NCBI RefSeq assembly: GCF_024347195.1
Contig: NZ_AP025281.1
Coordinates: 1,922,001 to 1,986,000 of the forward strand
DNA: 64,000 nucleotides
DNA from: Aliamphritea hakodatensis
GTDB lineage: Bacteria; Pseudomonadota; Gammaproteobacteria; Pseudomonadales; Balneatricaceae
Direction of reading: 5' to 3'
Part shown: one piece after another, positions 1-8,061 of the stretch
How the letters are laid out: the number at the start of each line of letters is the position of its first letter
Position numbering within the stretch: the first letter of the stretch is position 1
The notes under the pieces: model-generated
Database searches by the model: none
What the model was told of the DNA's origin: nothing
What the model saw: the letters and a program-made list of their open reading frames with translations, nothing else
Made by a program: the position numbers and the translations under genes

Positions 1-1154
1 ATATTCTTTTCGTTGACGATGAAGTGAATGTGCTTAACGGATTAAGGCGGATGCTGCGTAATCGCAAAACGGAATGGAATATGGAGTTTGTTGATTCCGG
101 AGCGAAAGCGCTGGTGTTGCTTGAGGAAAAACCGTTCGATGTAATCGTCAGTGATATGCGAATGCCGGGCATGAGTGGTGCCCGTCTGCTGACAAATATC
201 CGGGGTAAATACCCGGGTATGACCCGGATTGCGCTGTCGGGTTACTCTGATACAGAAATGGTACTGGAAAGTATTAAGGCCACGCATTTATTCATTGCCA
301 AACCGGCGGATGCCAAGACCCTTTCTTCGCTGATTGAGCGCAGTTTGTCGATTCAGTCCATTATCAGTAATCCGCAGTTGTGCGATTTCATCTCAGGTAT
401 CAGTTCACTGCCATCTGTACCGGCAGTTTATGAAAAACTGGTCCGGATTCTGGCATCCAAAGAAGCGTCTGTTGACCGTGTGGCAGAGCTGATATCCACC
501 GATATCGGGATGTCCGTGAAACTGTTGCAGATAGTTAACTCGGCTTACTTTGGCCTGGCGCGTGAAATTGTCTCGCCTGCAGAAGCAACCGCGCATCTTG
601 GTTTGGATGTGATTAAGAGTCTGGTGTTGTCGATTAAAATTTTCGAAAAGTTTGAAGAAGAAATTGATGCCAGAAGCCTGAATGATATCTGGGTTCGCAG
701 CCAGCTCGTGGGGAATATCGCAAAAAAAATTGCCCGTAAAGAAGGCTTCTCCCAGAAAGAGGCCGATCAGTTGCTGGTGGCGGGAATGCTTCAGGATCTT
801 GGCGAGCTGGTTATGCTGCAGTACTTTCCTGAAGGCCTTGGCGAAAACGTGCAGTGGAATGATATCAATGACGGCGATGCCCTTTTACTGGAAAGGCAGG
901 CTGTCGGGGGTTCACATGATCAGATCAGTGTTTATCTGCTGCGGTTATGGGGAATCCCTCAGACAGTCGTTGAATGTGTCGCCTATCACCATAATTCTGA
1001 GCACTTTACCGGTTATGAGCTGACTCTGCCGCATATTCTGTTCTGCGCCAATGTACTGGCGGAAGACATTATCAATGGCACCAATTTATCCGAAAAGCTT
1101 ACTGAACAGGGGCTGGTTGCTGAAGAGCGGCTGGCCAGTTGGTTATTGTTGTAA
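1..1154 (+). CDS. Response regulator with REC and HDOD domains (5' end outside window)
   Basis: The reading frame is open from the first bases of the window. It begins with ILFVDDEVNVL, the acidic pocket of a receiver domain, so the true start lies upstream. The receiver continues with the phospho-acceptor Asp in VSDMRMPG, a Ser in the LSG switch position and the Lys of AKP. After a short linker comes an HDOD domain (LPSVPAVYEKL, then ISTDIGMSVKLLQIVNSAYFG), which lacks the metal-binding HD pair and is usually a protein-interaction output. Such proteins relay two-component signals in the cytoplasm, often for chemosensory or c-di-GMP pathways. The next gene, 45 bp downstream, is a second receiver protein, so the two probably form one signalling operon with a kinase further upstream. 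The partner and target cannot be told from the sequence. Confidence 0.88.
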   Translation, partial: ILFVDDEVNVLNGLRRMLRNRKTEWNMEFVDSGAKALVLLEEKPFDVIVSDMRMPGMSGARLLTNIRGKYPGMTRIALSGYSDTEMVLESIKATHLFIAKPADAKTLSSLIERSLSIQSIISNPQLCDFISGISSLPSVPAVYEKLVRILASKEASVDRVAELISTDIGMSVKLLQIVNSAYFGLAREIVSPAEATAHLGLDVIKSLVLSIKIFEKFEEEIDARSLNDIWVRSQLVGNIAKKIARKEGFSQKEADQLLVAGMLQDLGELVMLQYFPEGLGENVQWNDINDGDALLLERQAVGGSHDQISVYLLRLWGIPQTVVECVAYHHNSEHFTGYELTLPHILFCANVLAEDIINGTNLSEKLTEQGLVAEERLASWLLL

Positions 1155-1199
1155 AAATATATCGCTGAGCAGTCCTGCAGCGATTGTCATGGAGTATTT

Positions 1200-2339
1200 A
1201 TGAAATATGCCGTGTTGTTTGTTGATGATGAAGCCAATGTACTTAATGCCTATAAACGTAACCTGCGTAAATATTTTGATGTGTATACAGCCCTGAGTGG
1301 CAAAGATGCACTGGAGATGCTGGAAAAACATAAAGATATCGCCGTGATTGTCACTGATATGCAGATGCCCTCGATGAACGGAGTGGAGTTTCTGGAGCAG
1401 GCCCGGGGCGTGGCTAAAAACAGTGTGCGTCTGATGCTGACCGGTAATGCCGATCAGAAAACCGCCATTGATGCGATTAATCAGGGGGATATCTTCCGTT
1501 TTATCAATAAGCCCTGCTCACCGGCAGAAATGCTGCAGATACTTAAGCTATCGATAAAACAGTATCAACTGATTGTTGCAGAGCAGGAACTGTTACGGAC
1601 AACCCTGAAAAAGAGCATCGAAGCCCTGATTGAAACTCTTTCTCTGGCCTGTCCGGAGTCTTTTGGTTCGGTTAGCCGAGTTAAACGTCATGTGATTGAC
1701 TGTGTAAAAGCCATGGGCGCTCAGAATGTCTGGATGTATGAGTCGATGGCCATGCTCGCCCAGTTGGGGTATATCAGTTTGTCTAAAGACATTACGGATA
1801 AACTGATGCTGGGGCAGCCGCTGGATGAAAGTCAGCAGGAGGCGTTTTATAAACACAGTGAGGTTGGCTATAAACTGGTCAGTAAGATCCCCCGTCTGGA
1901 GGATGTTGCTCTGGCGATCCGTTATCAGAATAAAGGATTTGATGGCAGTGGCTTTCCTGCGGAGGGGCCTGAAGGCAGTGAGCTGCCGGTCGGGTCTCGG
2001 ATACTTAAACTTGCGCTGGATTACGAGCGCTTTGAAAAGCTGGGCGGTTCCGCCGAATCAGCACTGGCCTACATCCACGAACATCAGGCGCGCTATGATC
2101 CCCGGATTTTTAAATATTTCGTCCAGTCACTGGGAGATGCGCGGCAGCTGACGCTGGAGCATGTCGGGTTGATGGCGCTGAAACCGGGTATGGTGTTTGC
2201 TGAAGATGTTATGACCGATCAGGAGCTGTTACTGGTCAGCAAGGGGCAGGAGGTAACAGAATGCGTTATCGACCGTTTTTATAACTTCAGCAGGCATCAT
2301 AAATTACCGGAACAGTTCGGTGTATATGTCAGTCACTGA
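1200..2339 (+). CDS. Response regulator with REC and degenerate HD-GYP domain
   Basis: This 379-residue protein starts with an intact receiver: FVDDEANVLNAY, acceptor Asp in VTDMQMPSMNG, Thr in LTGN and Lys in INKP. Its C-terminal two-thirds resemble an HD-GYP phosphodiesterase domain. The FDGSGFP stretch corresponds to the DGSGYP motif and is followed by an LPVGSRILKLALDYE segment. The catalytic HD pair is not there: the place of the usual LLHDIGK reads LAQLGY, and the HHE before DGSG is replaced by YQNKG. I infer that it no longer cleaves c-di-GMP and may act as a binding or scaffold output. A GGAG ribosome site precedes the ATG. It follows the HDOD regulator and is probably co-transcribed with it. 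Confidence 0.82.
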   Translation: MKYAVLFVDDEANVLNAYKRNLRKYFDVYTALSGKDALEMLEKHKDIAVIVTDMQMPSMNGVEFLEQARGVAKNSVRLMLTGNADQKTAIDAINQGDIFRFINKPCSPAEMLQILKLSIKQYQLIVAEQELLRTTLKKSIEALIETLSLACPESFGSVSRVKRHVIDCVKAMGAQNVWMYESMAMLAQLGYISLSKDITDKLMLGQPLDESQQEAFYKHSEVGYKLVSKIPRLEDVALAIRYQNKGFDGSGFPAEGPEGSELPVGSRILKLALDYERFEKLGGSAESALAYIHEHQARYDPRIFKYFVQSLGDARQLTLEHVGLMALKPGMVFAEDVMTDQELLLVSKGQEVTECVIDRFYNFSRHHKLPEQFGVYVSH

Positions 2340-2471
2340 GACAATCAGGCTTATATCCTGCGGGGAGATGTAGGTCTGAACAGTATTCTTTAGCCTTTCT
2401 GGCTGCATCCCCGGGACAGTCTTTGTATACTGCACAGAGTTTACTCTGATAAGCGGAATATTCTTGTTACC

Positions 2472-3242
2472 ATGCTGCTGAAACAACAACCTCCTCTGGA
2501 AGAATGCCTGCCGGCGTTGCGGGAGTGGTTTGATTCTGATCTGGGCCGGCAGCTACTGGACGCGGAGCAGGCCCTGCTGGACAGGTTATTGCCCACTTTA
2601 TTCGGCTATTATCTGGTTCAGGTCAGTGTTGATAACCGGCTTGATCTGGGCAGAGAAAGCCCGATTAAGCACCGTATACGTATTAATCCGGTCATTGAAC
2701 TGGGTATGAATGAGCAGGCACTGGTCGCTAAAAACGAAGAATTACCTCTGGAGCATAACAGCTGTGATGTGGTGATACTGCATCATGCGCTGGATTTTGC
2801 CCAGAGCCCGCATCAGGTATTGCGTGAAGCAGCAAGAATACTGAGACCCGGTGGGCATCTGATTTTACTGGGCTTTAATCCTGTCAGTACCTGGGGGTTA
2901 TACAGGGCGCTCAAATGGCAAAAAAGTGAGTTGCCCTGGAGTGGCCATTTTATCAGCCAGCACCGCCTGCGTGACTGGCTGGCATTATTGGAATTGACTG
3001 AGGTGCGTGCTTTATCAGGGTATTTCGCGCTTCCGTTTCAGCGGGCCGGGTGGCGTGAAAACAGTTTTATCTGCGAGCGTATCCTGCGCCGTTACGGTAA
3101 ACGCAATGGCGCATTTTCTGTGCAGGTTGCACGTAAAGACGTTGCAGGCATGACCGCGATTAAACCTCGCTGGCTGCGCCGCAGATTAATTAATCTGCCA
3201 ATTGCTGAACCGACGGCAAGGGCAAACAAAGTAGGCCGGTAA
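2472..3242 (+). CDS. Class I SAM-dependent methyltransferase, YafS-like
   Basis: This 256-residue protein carries the C-terminal half of a class I methyltransferase fold. LPLEHNSCDVVILHHALDFA is the acidic strand with the following helix, and LREAARILRPGGHLILLGFNP is the typical post-motif region. The first glycine-rich loop is weak: the ELGMNEQALVAKNEELP region stands where the E/DxGxGxG motif would be. Placement directly before rnhA and dnaQ matches E. coli yafS and the equivalent Pseudomonas gene, whose substrate is not established. The ATG lies 22 bp before the rnhA GTG, counted from the stop, so the genes probably share a transcript. Family is confident; substrate unknown. Confidence 0.85.
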   Translation: MLLKQQPPLEECLPALREWFDSDLGRQLLDAEQALLDRLLPTLFGYYLVQVSVDNRLDLGRESPIKHRIRINPVIELGMNEQALVAKNEELPLEHNSCDVVILHHALDFAQSPHQVLREAARILRPGGHLILLGFNPVSTWGLYRALKWQKSELPWSGHFISQHRLRDWLALLELTEVRALSGYFALPFQRAGWRENSFICERILRRYGKRNGAFSVQVARKDVAGMTAIKPRWLRRRLINLPIAEPTARANKVGR

Positions 3243-3263
3243 TATATTTTTTAAGGGGTAAGT

Positions 3264-3710
3264 GTGCCGAAAACTGTACAGATTTATACCGACGGTGCCT
3301 GTAAGGGAAACCCGGGCATCGGTGGCTGGGGAGCCGTACTTCGCTACGGTGATAATGAGAAACAGCTGTGTGGCGGTGAGCGCAATACCACTAACAACCG
3401 GATGGAGCTGATGGCTGCGATTGCTGCACTGGAAGCCCTCAAACAGCCCTGTGAGGTGATTCTGACCACCGATTCGCAATATGTGCGAAAAGGCATTACC
3501 GAGTGGTTGAAAGGCTGGAAGCGTAATGGTTGGAAAACCGCTGCCAAACAGCCGGTTAAGAATGCGGACTTGTGGCAGCGTCTGGATGCTCTTAACGCCC
3601 GTTACACAATAGACTGGCGCTGGGTGAAAGGACACAGCGGACATCCCGGAAATGAGCTGGCTGATCAGTTAGCCAATAAAGGTGTTGAGCAGGCCCGTGC
3701 ATCGGTCTGA
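3264..3710 (+). CDS. rnhA: Ribonuclease HI
   Basis: The enzyme cleaves the RNA strand of RNA:DNA hybrids, removing R-loops and primer remnants. At 148 residues it has the E. coli length, and the active-site residues fall at the same numbers: Asp10 (IYTDGACKGNPG), Glu48 (NNRMEL), Asp70 (TTDSQYV), His124 (GHSGHPGN) and Asp134 (ELADQLA). The start is GTG, preceded by AAGGGG. It sits between the YafS-like methyltransferase and dnaQ, an arrangement conserved in many gammaproteobacteria. Confidence 0.98.
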   Translation: MPKTVQIYTDGACKGNPGIGGWGAVLRYGDNEKQLCGGERNTTNNRMELMAAIAALEALKQPCEVILTTDSQYVRKGITEWLKGWKRNGWKTAAKQPVKNADLWQRLDALNARYTIDWRWVKGHSGHPGNELADQLANKGVEQARASV

Positions 3711-3742
3711 GCAAATAATCATTCAGAAAGTGAGAGAGCCCT

Positions 3743-4459
3743 ATGCGGCAGATAGTACTGGATACTGAAACCACAGGTATAGACCCTCAGGCTGGTCACC
3801 GGATCATTGAAATAGGTTGTGTTGAGCTGGTGGACCGCAAGTTAACCGGCCGGACCTATCATCAGTATATTAATCCGGACCGTGTCGTTGAGGATGAAGC
3901 GATCGGTGTACACGGGATTACCAATGAGTTCCTGGCGGATAAACCGCGGTTTGCTGAAATTCAGCAGGCATTTCTGGACTTTATCCGGGGTGGGGAACTG
4001 GTTATACATAATGCAGCCTTCGACGTCGGCTTTATGGATCATGAGCTGAAGCTCAATCGTCATCCGGAGCGGGTCAGCGATTTCTGTGGGGTTGTGGATA
4101 CCCTGGCGCTGGCGCGCAAGAAACATCCCGGTCAGAAGAATAACCTGGATGCTCTGTGCCGCCGCTACGGTATTGATAACTCGCACCGAGAGCTTCACGG
4201 CGCTTTGCTTGATTCCGAGATTCTGGCAGATGTGTATTTGCTGCTTACCGGTGGTCAAAAGGCCCTGATGTTGGGGGGGGATGGTGACACAGGTGAAGGT
4301 GGCAGTCAGATTCAGCGTCTTGATCCCGGTCAGTTTCAGCTGACAGTGCTGAACGCCAGCGATGATGAACTTGCAGAGCATCAGGCGTTTCTGGATAAGC
4401 TTGAGTCGAAAGGTGGCTGCATCTGGAAAACGATTGAGCAGGGTGAAAGCCCGAACTGA
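3743..4459 (+). CDS. dnaQ: DNA polymerase III epsilon subunit (3'-5' proofreading exonuclease)
   Basis: This 238-residue DEDDh exonuclease proofreads for the replicative polymerase. Catalytic residues are visible: Asp7 and Glu9 (VLDTETTG), Asp94 (HNAAFDVGFMDHEL), and His152 with Asp157 (HGALLDSEILADVYL). The C-terminal tail after about residue 185 is the variable part that contacts the alpha subunit. It lies 32 bp after rnhA on the same strand and is closed by a stem-loop terminator. Function is certain by family. Confidence 0.97.
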   Translation: MRQIVLDTETTGIDPQAGHRIIEIGCVELVDRKLTGRTYHQYINPDRVVEDEAIGVHGITNEFLADKPRFAEIQQAFLDFIRGGELVIHNAAFDVGFMDHELKLNRHPERVSDFCGVVDTLALARKKHPGQKNNLDALCRRYGIDNSHRELHGALLDSEILADVYLLLTGGQKALMLGGDGDTGEGGSQIQRLDPGQFQLTVLNASDDELAEHQAFLDKLESKGGCIWKTIEQGESPN

Positions 4460-4476
4460 CCGGTACGCAGTTGAAG

Positions 4477-4503
4477 AAAGCAGGCATATAGTCTGCTTTT
4501 TTT
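4477..4503 (+). terminator. Rho-independent terminator after dnaQ
   Basis: AAAGCAG (4477-4483) and CTGCTTT (4493-4499) form a perfect 7 bp stem with a 9-nt loop, followed by a run of T to 4503. It lies 18 bp after the dnaQ stop and would end the rnhA-dnaQ transcript. Confidence 0.75.
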
Positions 4504-4517
4504 GTGTCCCGTCAGCC

Positions 4518-4782
4518 TCAGATGAAAGCCGTTATGTTCAGGAAATCCGCGCTGCCCATGACGATGGTGTATGGCAATGCCATCCAGACCATCTTGCTGT
4601 AAGGCCGGCGGATTAACGGAGCCACTGCTGACGTTAGCAGGAACAGGAAGGCAGCCGGTCGGAACACCTGGAATGTTGGTGCCGGTGTTAATGGCAATCG
4701 CCAGCTTGTCAAAGTGTTCAAGGGTGATCGTACCGGCATCCAGTGCAGCAGCAACTTCCTTCTCCTTTGCTTTTATTCCTTA
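4518..4782 (-). pseudogene. nhaB: Decayed fragment of Na+/H+ antiporter NhaB
   Basis: Read on the minus strand, this stretch encodes two pieces of the conserved C-terminal part of NhaB in two frames. The first is ALDAGTITLEHFDKLAIAIN followed by TGTNIPGV (codons from about 4755 down). The second is AAFLFLLTSAVAPLIRR followed by PYSKMVWMALPYTIV (ending at the stop at 4518). The family normally has a short VATPNGQ-type link between them; here it is lost with a frame change near 4657. An in-frame stop (4780-4782) lies just upstream, and the roughly 400 residues that should precede are gone. From memory, nhaB lies between dnaQ and nudC in Pseudomonas, so this is probably the residue of the ancestral gene. 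The rest of the 4460-4966 gap shows no other gene. Confidence 0.8.
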
Positions 4783-4966
4783 AAAACGCTGTCGCTGCCG
4801 GTTGAACGTTCCTGTTCTGACGTTAGAGAAAACCGCACTGGTTGTTTCAGCACTGTTCACCGGTCGCGGGTGATAAAGCCAGGCTGACGGTGGAGCGGAA
4901 TTAGACATTATCTGCCGTTTCCGCTTTTATATTGCCTAACTTTTGTTTTTTCAGGGATTAGTCAAG

Positions 4967-5746
4967 ATGCCGACTACCGAATTTGTGTATGTTCTGAACA
5001 ATATGGTGCTGACCGATACCGCAGGCCGCTGGTTATTTTCCGAAAGTTTTGTGGCGCCGGATAAGATACGGGCTGTTTATGAGCTTTCCTTAGAGCCGGA
5101 ATACCCGGTTCAGATGCTGGTTGTGGACTCTCTGAGTAACGGCTTGCAGAATGATGTACTGACTCTCAGGCAAATGCTCGCCGGTGCCGACGACCGGATA
5201 TTCCAGTTGCTGGCAAGGGCGTCGCAGTTGGCAACCTGGCAGCATGATCACCGTTTCTGTCCCCGTTGCGGTACCGGCCTGAGACCCCACGAGAAAGATC
5301 TGGCCAAACAGTGTGACAGTTGCGGGCTTGTACAGTATCCGCGGTTATCGCCCTGTGTGATTATGCTGGTGAGTGACGGTGATTACTGTTTACTGGGCCA
5401 CGGTCATAACTTTGTGCCCGGTGTTTACAGTACGCTGGCGGGATTTATTGAAGTGGGAGAAACCGCTGAAGCGGCCGTTGCCCGGGAGGTATTTGAGGAA
5501 ACCGGCATCCGGGTTAAAAATGTGCGGTACTTTTCCAGCCAGCCCTGGCCGTTTCCCCACTCTCTGATGCTGGGATTCACCGCTGAATATGCCAGCGGGG
5601 ATATCTGTATTCAGCCGGAAGAGCTGGCCGATGCCCGCTGGTTTCATGTGGATGAATTGCCGGATTTGCCCACGCGATTTTCTATATCCCGCTTTCTGAT
5701 TAATGACTTCATTCGTTCCAGAGGCCGTGTTCCACCAGCAGAGTAA
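4967..5746 (+). CDS. nudC: NAD+/NADH pyrophosphatase NudC (Nudix)
   Basis: NudC hydrolyses NAD(H) to NMN(H) and AMP and also removes NAD caps from RNA. The 259-residue product has a zinc site (Cys98, Cys101, Cys116 and Cys119 in RFCPRCGTG and KQCDSCGL). A Nudix box runs from Gly159 (GFIEVGETAEAA, then REVFEETGI), followed by the SQPWPFPHS signature that defines the NADH-specific subfamily. I chose the ATG at 4967, with AGGGA nine bases upstream, over a TTG at 4943 that would add eight unsupported residues. It has its own upstream region containing the nhaB relic. Confidence 0.96.
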   Translation: MPTTEFVYVLNNMVLTDTAGRWLFSESFVAPDKIRAVYELSLEPEYPVQMLVVDSLSNGLQNDVLTLRQMLAGADDRIFQLLARASQLATWQHDHRFCPRCGTGLRPHEKDLAKQCDSCGLVQYPRLSPCVIMLVSDGDYCLLGHGHNFVPGVYSTLAGFIEVGETAEAAVAREVFEETGIRVKNVRYFSSQPWPFPHSLMLGFTAEYASGDICIQPEELADARWFHVDELPDLPTRFSISRFLINDFIRSRGRVPPAE

Positions 5747-5794
5747 GGTTGCCGGCGGGTTTCAGGTCTATACTGGTGGTGTGTTTGTATTAAA

Positions 5795-6118
5795 TCAGCG
5801 TTTAAAAAGCTTACTGAGTTTAGTGGCCAGCATGATGTTGCCTTCGGCACGCAAACTGCCCTTCAGGTACGCACTCATACCATCGGTTTCACCGTTGACG
5901 ATACGAATAAATGTTTCGCTGTTGGTGATGAGGGTGATATCCGGGTCGTCATGTTCGCCCCGTAATGCCTGACACTGCTGGTTGGCTATATCCAGATAAA
6001 AGTCTTCAGCGTCATCAAGAATGAACTGATAGCAGGCACTGAATCCTGCGGCATTTTCAGGGCAAAAACGGCTGGCAAATTTGTCAATCACCTGGCTGAC
6101 GCTGATTGTATCGGACAT
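5795..6118 (-). CDS. SCP2 sterol-binding domain protein
   Basis: This 107-residue cytoplasmic protein matches the SCP-2 lipid-binding fold over its whole length. Features include YQFILDDAEDFYLDI, then DPDITLITNSETFIRIVNGE and the closing KGSLRAEGNIMLATKLSKLF, which is a typical SCP2 C-terminus. Stand-alone bacterial versions are thought to bind hydrophobic ligands; the ligand is unknown. It is convergent with nudC and divergent from sohB, with about 97 bp of shared upstream DNA towards sohB. Confidence 0.85.
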   Translation of the reverse strand: MSDTISVSQVIDKFASRFCPENAAGFSACYQFILDDAEDFYLDIANQQCQALRGEHDDPDITLITNSETFIRIVNGETDGMSAYLKGSLRAEGNIMLATKLSKLFKR

Positions 6119-6215
6119 CGGTTAGCTTCACTGTAATTAAAATCGAATAGCAGAGGGGGCTATGGTACATTAGCGGCGCTTATTTTTCTTTGTTTCGATG
6201 CTGCGGGAGATGACT

Positions 6216-7283
6216 GTGGTCGATTTTTTTGCCAATTACGGTTTGTTTTTAGCTAAGTCAGTGACGGTTGTTGCTGCGATTATTGTAGTGATTGCCGGAA
6301 TAGCTGCCTTAAGCAGCCGTAATAAGAGCAGTGCAGAAGGGGTGCTGAACATAGACAGCCTGAATGACACCCTGGAAGATATGGAAGATGCCCTGCGAGA
6401 AGCCGTGCTGGACAGTGACCTGTATAAGGCACAGCAGAAAGCAGAGAAAAAGAAACTGAAACAGGAAGCCAAGGCCCGCAAAAAAGCACTTAAAAAAGGC
6501 GAATCACCGGAAGAGGAAGATCGCCGACGGGTATTTGTAATTGACTTTGATGGCGACATTAAAGCCTCTGAGCTGGAGCCGATGCGGGAAGAAATTACCG
6601 CTATACTGACGCTGGCAACCGAGAAGGATGAAGTGGTTGTGCGGTTGGAAAGCCCCGGCGGTATGGTGCATACCTACGGTCTGGCTGCTTCACAGCTCGA
6701 GCGTATTAAACGCCAGGGTGTGCCACTGACAGTCTGTGTGGACAAAGTGGCTGCCAGCGGAGGTTATATGATGGCCTGTCTGGCAGATAAAATTATTGCC
6801 GCGCCTTTCGCCATTCTGGGCTCGATCGGTGTGGTGGCACAGTTACCGAACTTCCACCGGTTACTGAAAAAGTACGATGTGGATTATGAAGTACTGACAG
6901 CCGGTGAGTACAAGCGCACCATGACCGTGTTAGGTGAGAATACTGACAAGGGCCGTGAGAAGTTTATTGAGGATCTGGAAGATACGCACCTGTTGTTTAA
7001 AGAATTCGTCGGTGAATTCCGGCCTCAGGTAGACCTTGAAAAAGTGGCTACCGGTGAAGTCTGGTTTGGGCGGCGCTCGCTGGACGTGAAACTGGTTGAT
7101 GAGCTGCAGACCAGTGATGAATATCTGATTGCCGCCTGTCAGGATGCAGATGTGTTTACAGTCCGGTATGAATATAAGAAGAACCTGCAGGAGCGTTTGT
7201 CGGATATGTCGATTAAAACAGCAGATTCTTTACTGGTTCGCTGGCTGGGAAGGCTGACCAATGTTAGGCTTTTAGCTAAGTAA
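6216..7283 (+). CDS. sohB: Inner-membrane S49 family peptidase SohB
   Basis: SohB is a membrane-anchored Ser-Lys protease of the signal-peptide-peptidase family. The N-terminal membrane helix (SVTVVAAIIVVIAGIAAL) is followed by a Lys/Glu-rich segment and then the S49 domain. The nucleophile Ser lies in DKVAASGGYMMACLADKI, followed by GSIGVVAQLPN, and the general-base Lys in TAGEYKRTMTV. I chose GTG at 6216 because GGGAG ends 7 bases before it and the resulting start aligns with E. coli SohB (VDFFANYGLFLAK against MELLSEYGLFLAK). ATG codons at 6198 and 6210 are alternatives adding six or two residues. Identity is firm, the start less so. Confidence 0.93.
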   Translation: MVDFFANYGLFLAKSVTVVAAIIVVIAGIAALSSRNKSSAEGVLNIDSLNDTLEDMEDALREAVLDSDLYKAQQKAEKKKLKQEAKARKKALKKGESPEEEDRRRVFVIDFDGDIKASELEPMREEITAILTLATEKDEVVVRLESPGGMVHTYGLAASQLERIKRQGVPLTVCVDKVAASGGYMMACLADKIIAAPFAILGSIGVVAQLPNFHRLLKKYDVDYEVLTAGEYKRTMTVLGENTDKGREKFIEDLEDTHLLFKEFVGEFRPQVDLEKVATGEVWFGRRSLDVKLVDELQTSDEYLIAACQDADVFTVRYEYKKNLQERLSDMSIKTADSLLVRWLGRLTNVRLLAK

Positions 7284-7337
7284 CCATTTTGGTTAAGAAA
7301 AACAGGGAATAGTGGTAACAGCGTTATACTTTTATCC

Positions 7338-7352
7338 TGTTTGTTTGAAACA
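7338..7352. promoter_or_regulatory. Possible TetR-type operator upstream of psrA
   Basis: The 15-bp inverted repeat TGTTTgtttgAAACA lies 49 bp before the psrA ATG. PsrA of Pseudomonas represses its own gene at AAAC/GTTT-type palindromes, here with the half-sites in the opposite order. Autoregulation is therefore plausible but not shown. Confidence 0.35.
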
Positions 7353-7400
7353 ATGCAAAGGAACTGTAACAGGAAATGATTTTAGTCATAGGGGTTGTTG

Positions 7401-8060
7401 ATGCGTCAATCTGCAACAGCACGAAAAATTTTAGTAGCAGCAGAAGCGTTATTCGCTGAGCAGGGTTTTACCGAAACAACCATGCGTCAGATTACCAGTG
7501 CAGCAAATGTGAATCTGGCAGCTGTTAATTACCATTTCGGATCCAAGAAAGGTCTGATAACCGCCGTCGCAGATAAGTATCTTACCCCGCTGGCTGCCAG
7601 CCTCAGTGAGGGCATTGAGCAGCAATTGGCTGATAATCCTGATAACACCATTATGCTGGATGATCTGCTGGAAATGCTGATGCGGATCCTGCTGAAGCTG
7701 GGTAAGTCTCAGCAGTATGCTTTACCGGTGTTTATGCGGTTGCTTGAACTGCTGTATATGAAGAACCAGGAAGAGCTGCGTGATGATGTGGTTGAGCGTT
7801 ACGGGCAGCACTTTGTGGGCTTTATTAACCTGCTAAAGCGTGACGCTGCCGTGATGGACGACAGTGAGTTTTTCTGGCGTCTGCACTTCTTGCTGGGTTC
7901 TGTTGTCTTTACCCTGTCTAATTTCCAAACTCTGGTTGCCATCGAGATGCGTGAATATGAACGCACCGCTGAGATTGAGAAAACCCTGCACCGGATGATT
8001 CCTGTGCTGGTTGCCGGTTTCAGTGCCCGGGCAGACAGCGCGCCTTTTACCCGTATCTGA
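7401..8060 (+). CDS. psrA: TetR-family fatty-acid-responsive regulator PsrA
   Basis: This 219-residue TetR regulator has an N-terminal helix-turn-helix (AEALFAEQGFTETTMRQITS, then NLAAVNYHFGSKKGLI). Its C-terminal domain resembles Pseudomonas PsrA, including FMRLLELLY and FFWRLHFLLGSVVFTLS. PsrA senses long-chain fatty acids and controls beta-oxidation and, in Pseudomonas, rpoS. The neighbour nagZ supports the assignment, since psrA and nagZ are adjacent in P. aeruginosa. The ATG at 7401 is preferred over TTG codons just upstream. The next gene starts one base after its stop, so they are translated from one mRNA. The exact regulon here is inferred. Confidence 0.85.
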   Translation: MRQSATARKILVAAEALFAEQGFTETTMRQITSAANVNLAAVNYHFGSKKGLITAVADKYLTPLAASLSEGIEQQLADNPDNTIMLDDLLEMLMRILLKLGKSQQYALPVFMRLLELLYMKNQEELRDDVVERYGQHFVGFINLLKRDAAVMDDSEFFWRLHFLLGSVVFTLSNFQTLVAIEMREYERTAEIEKTLHRMIPVLVAGFSARADSAPFTRI

Positions 8061-8061
8061 T

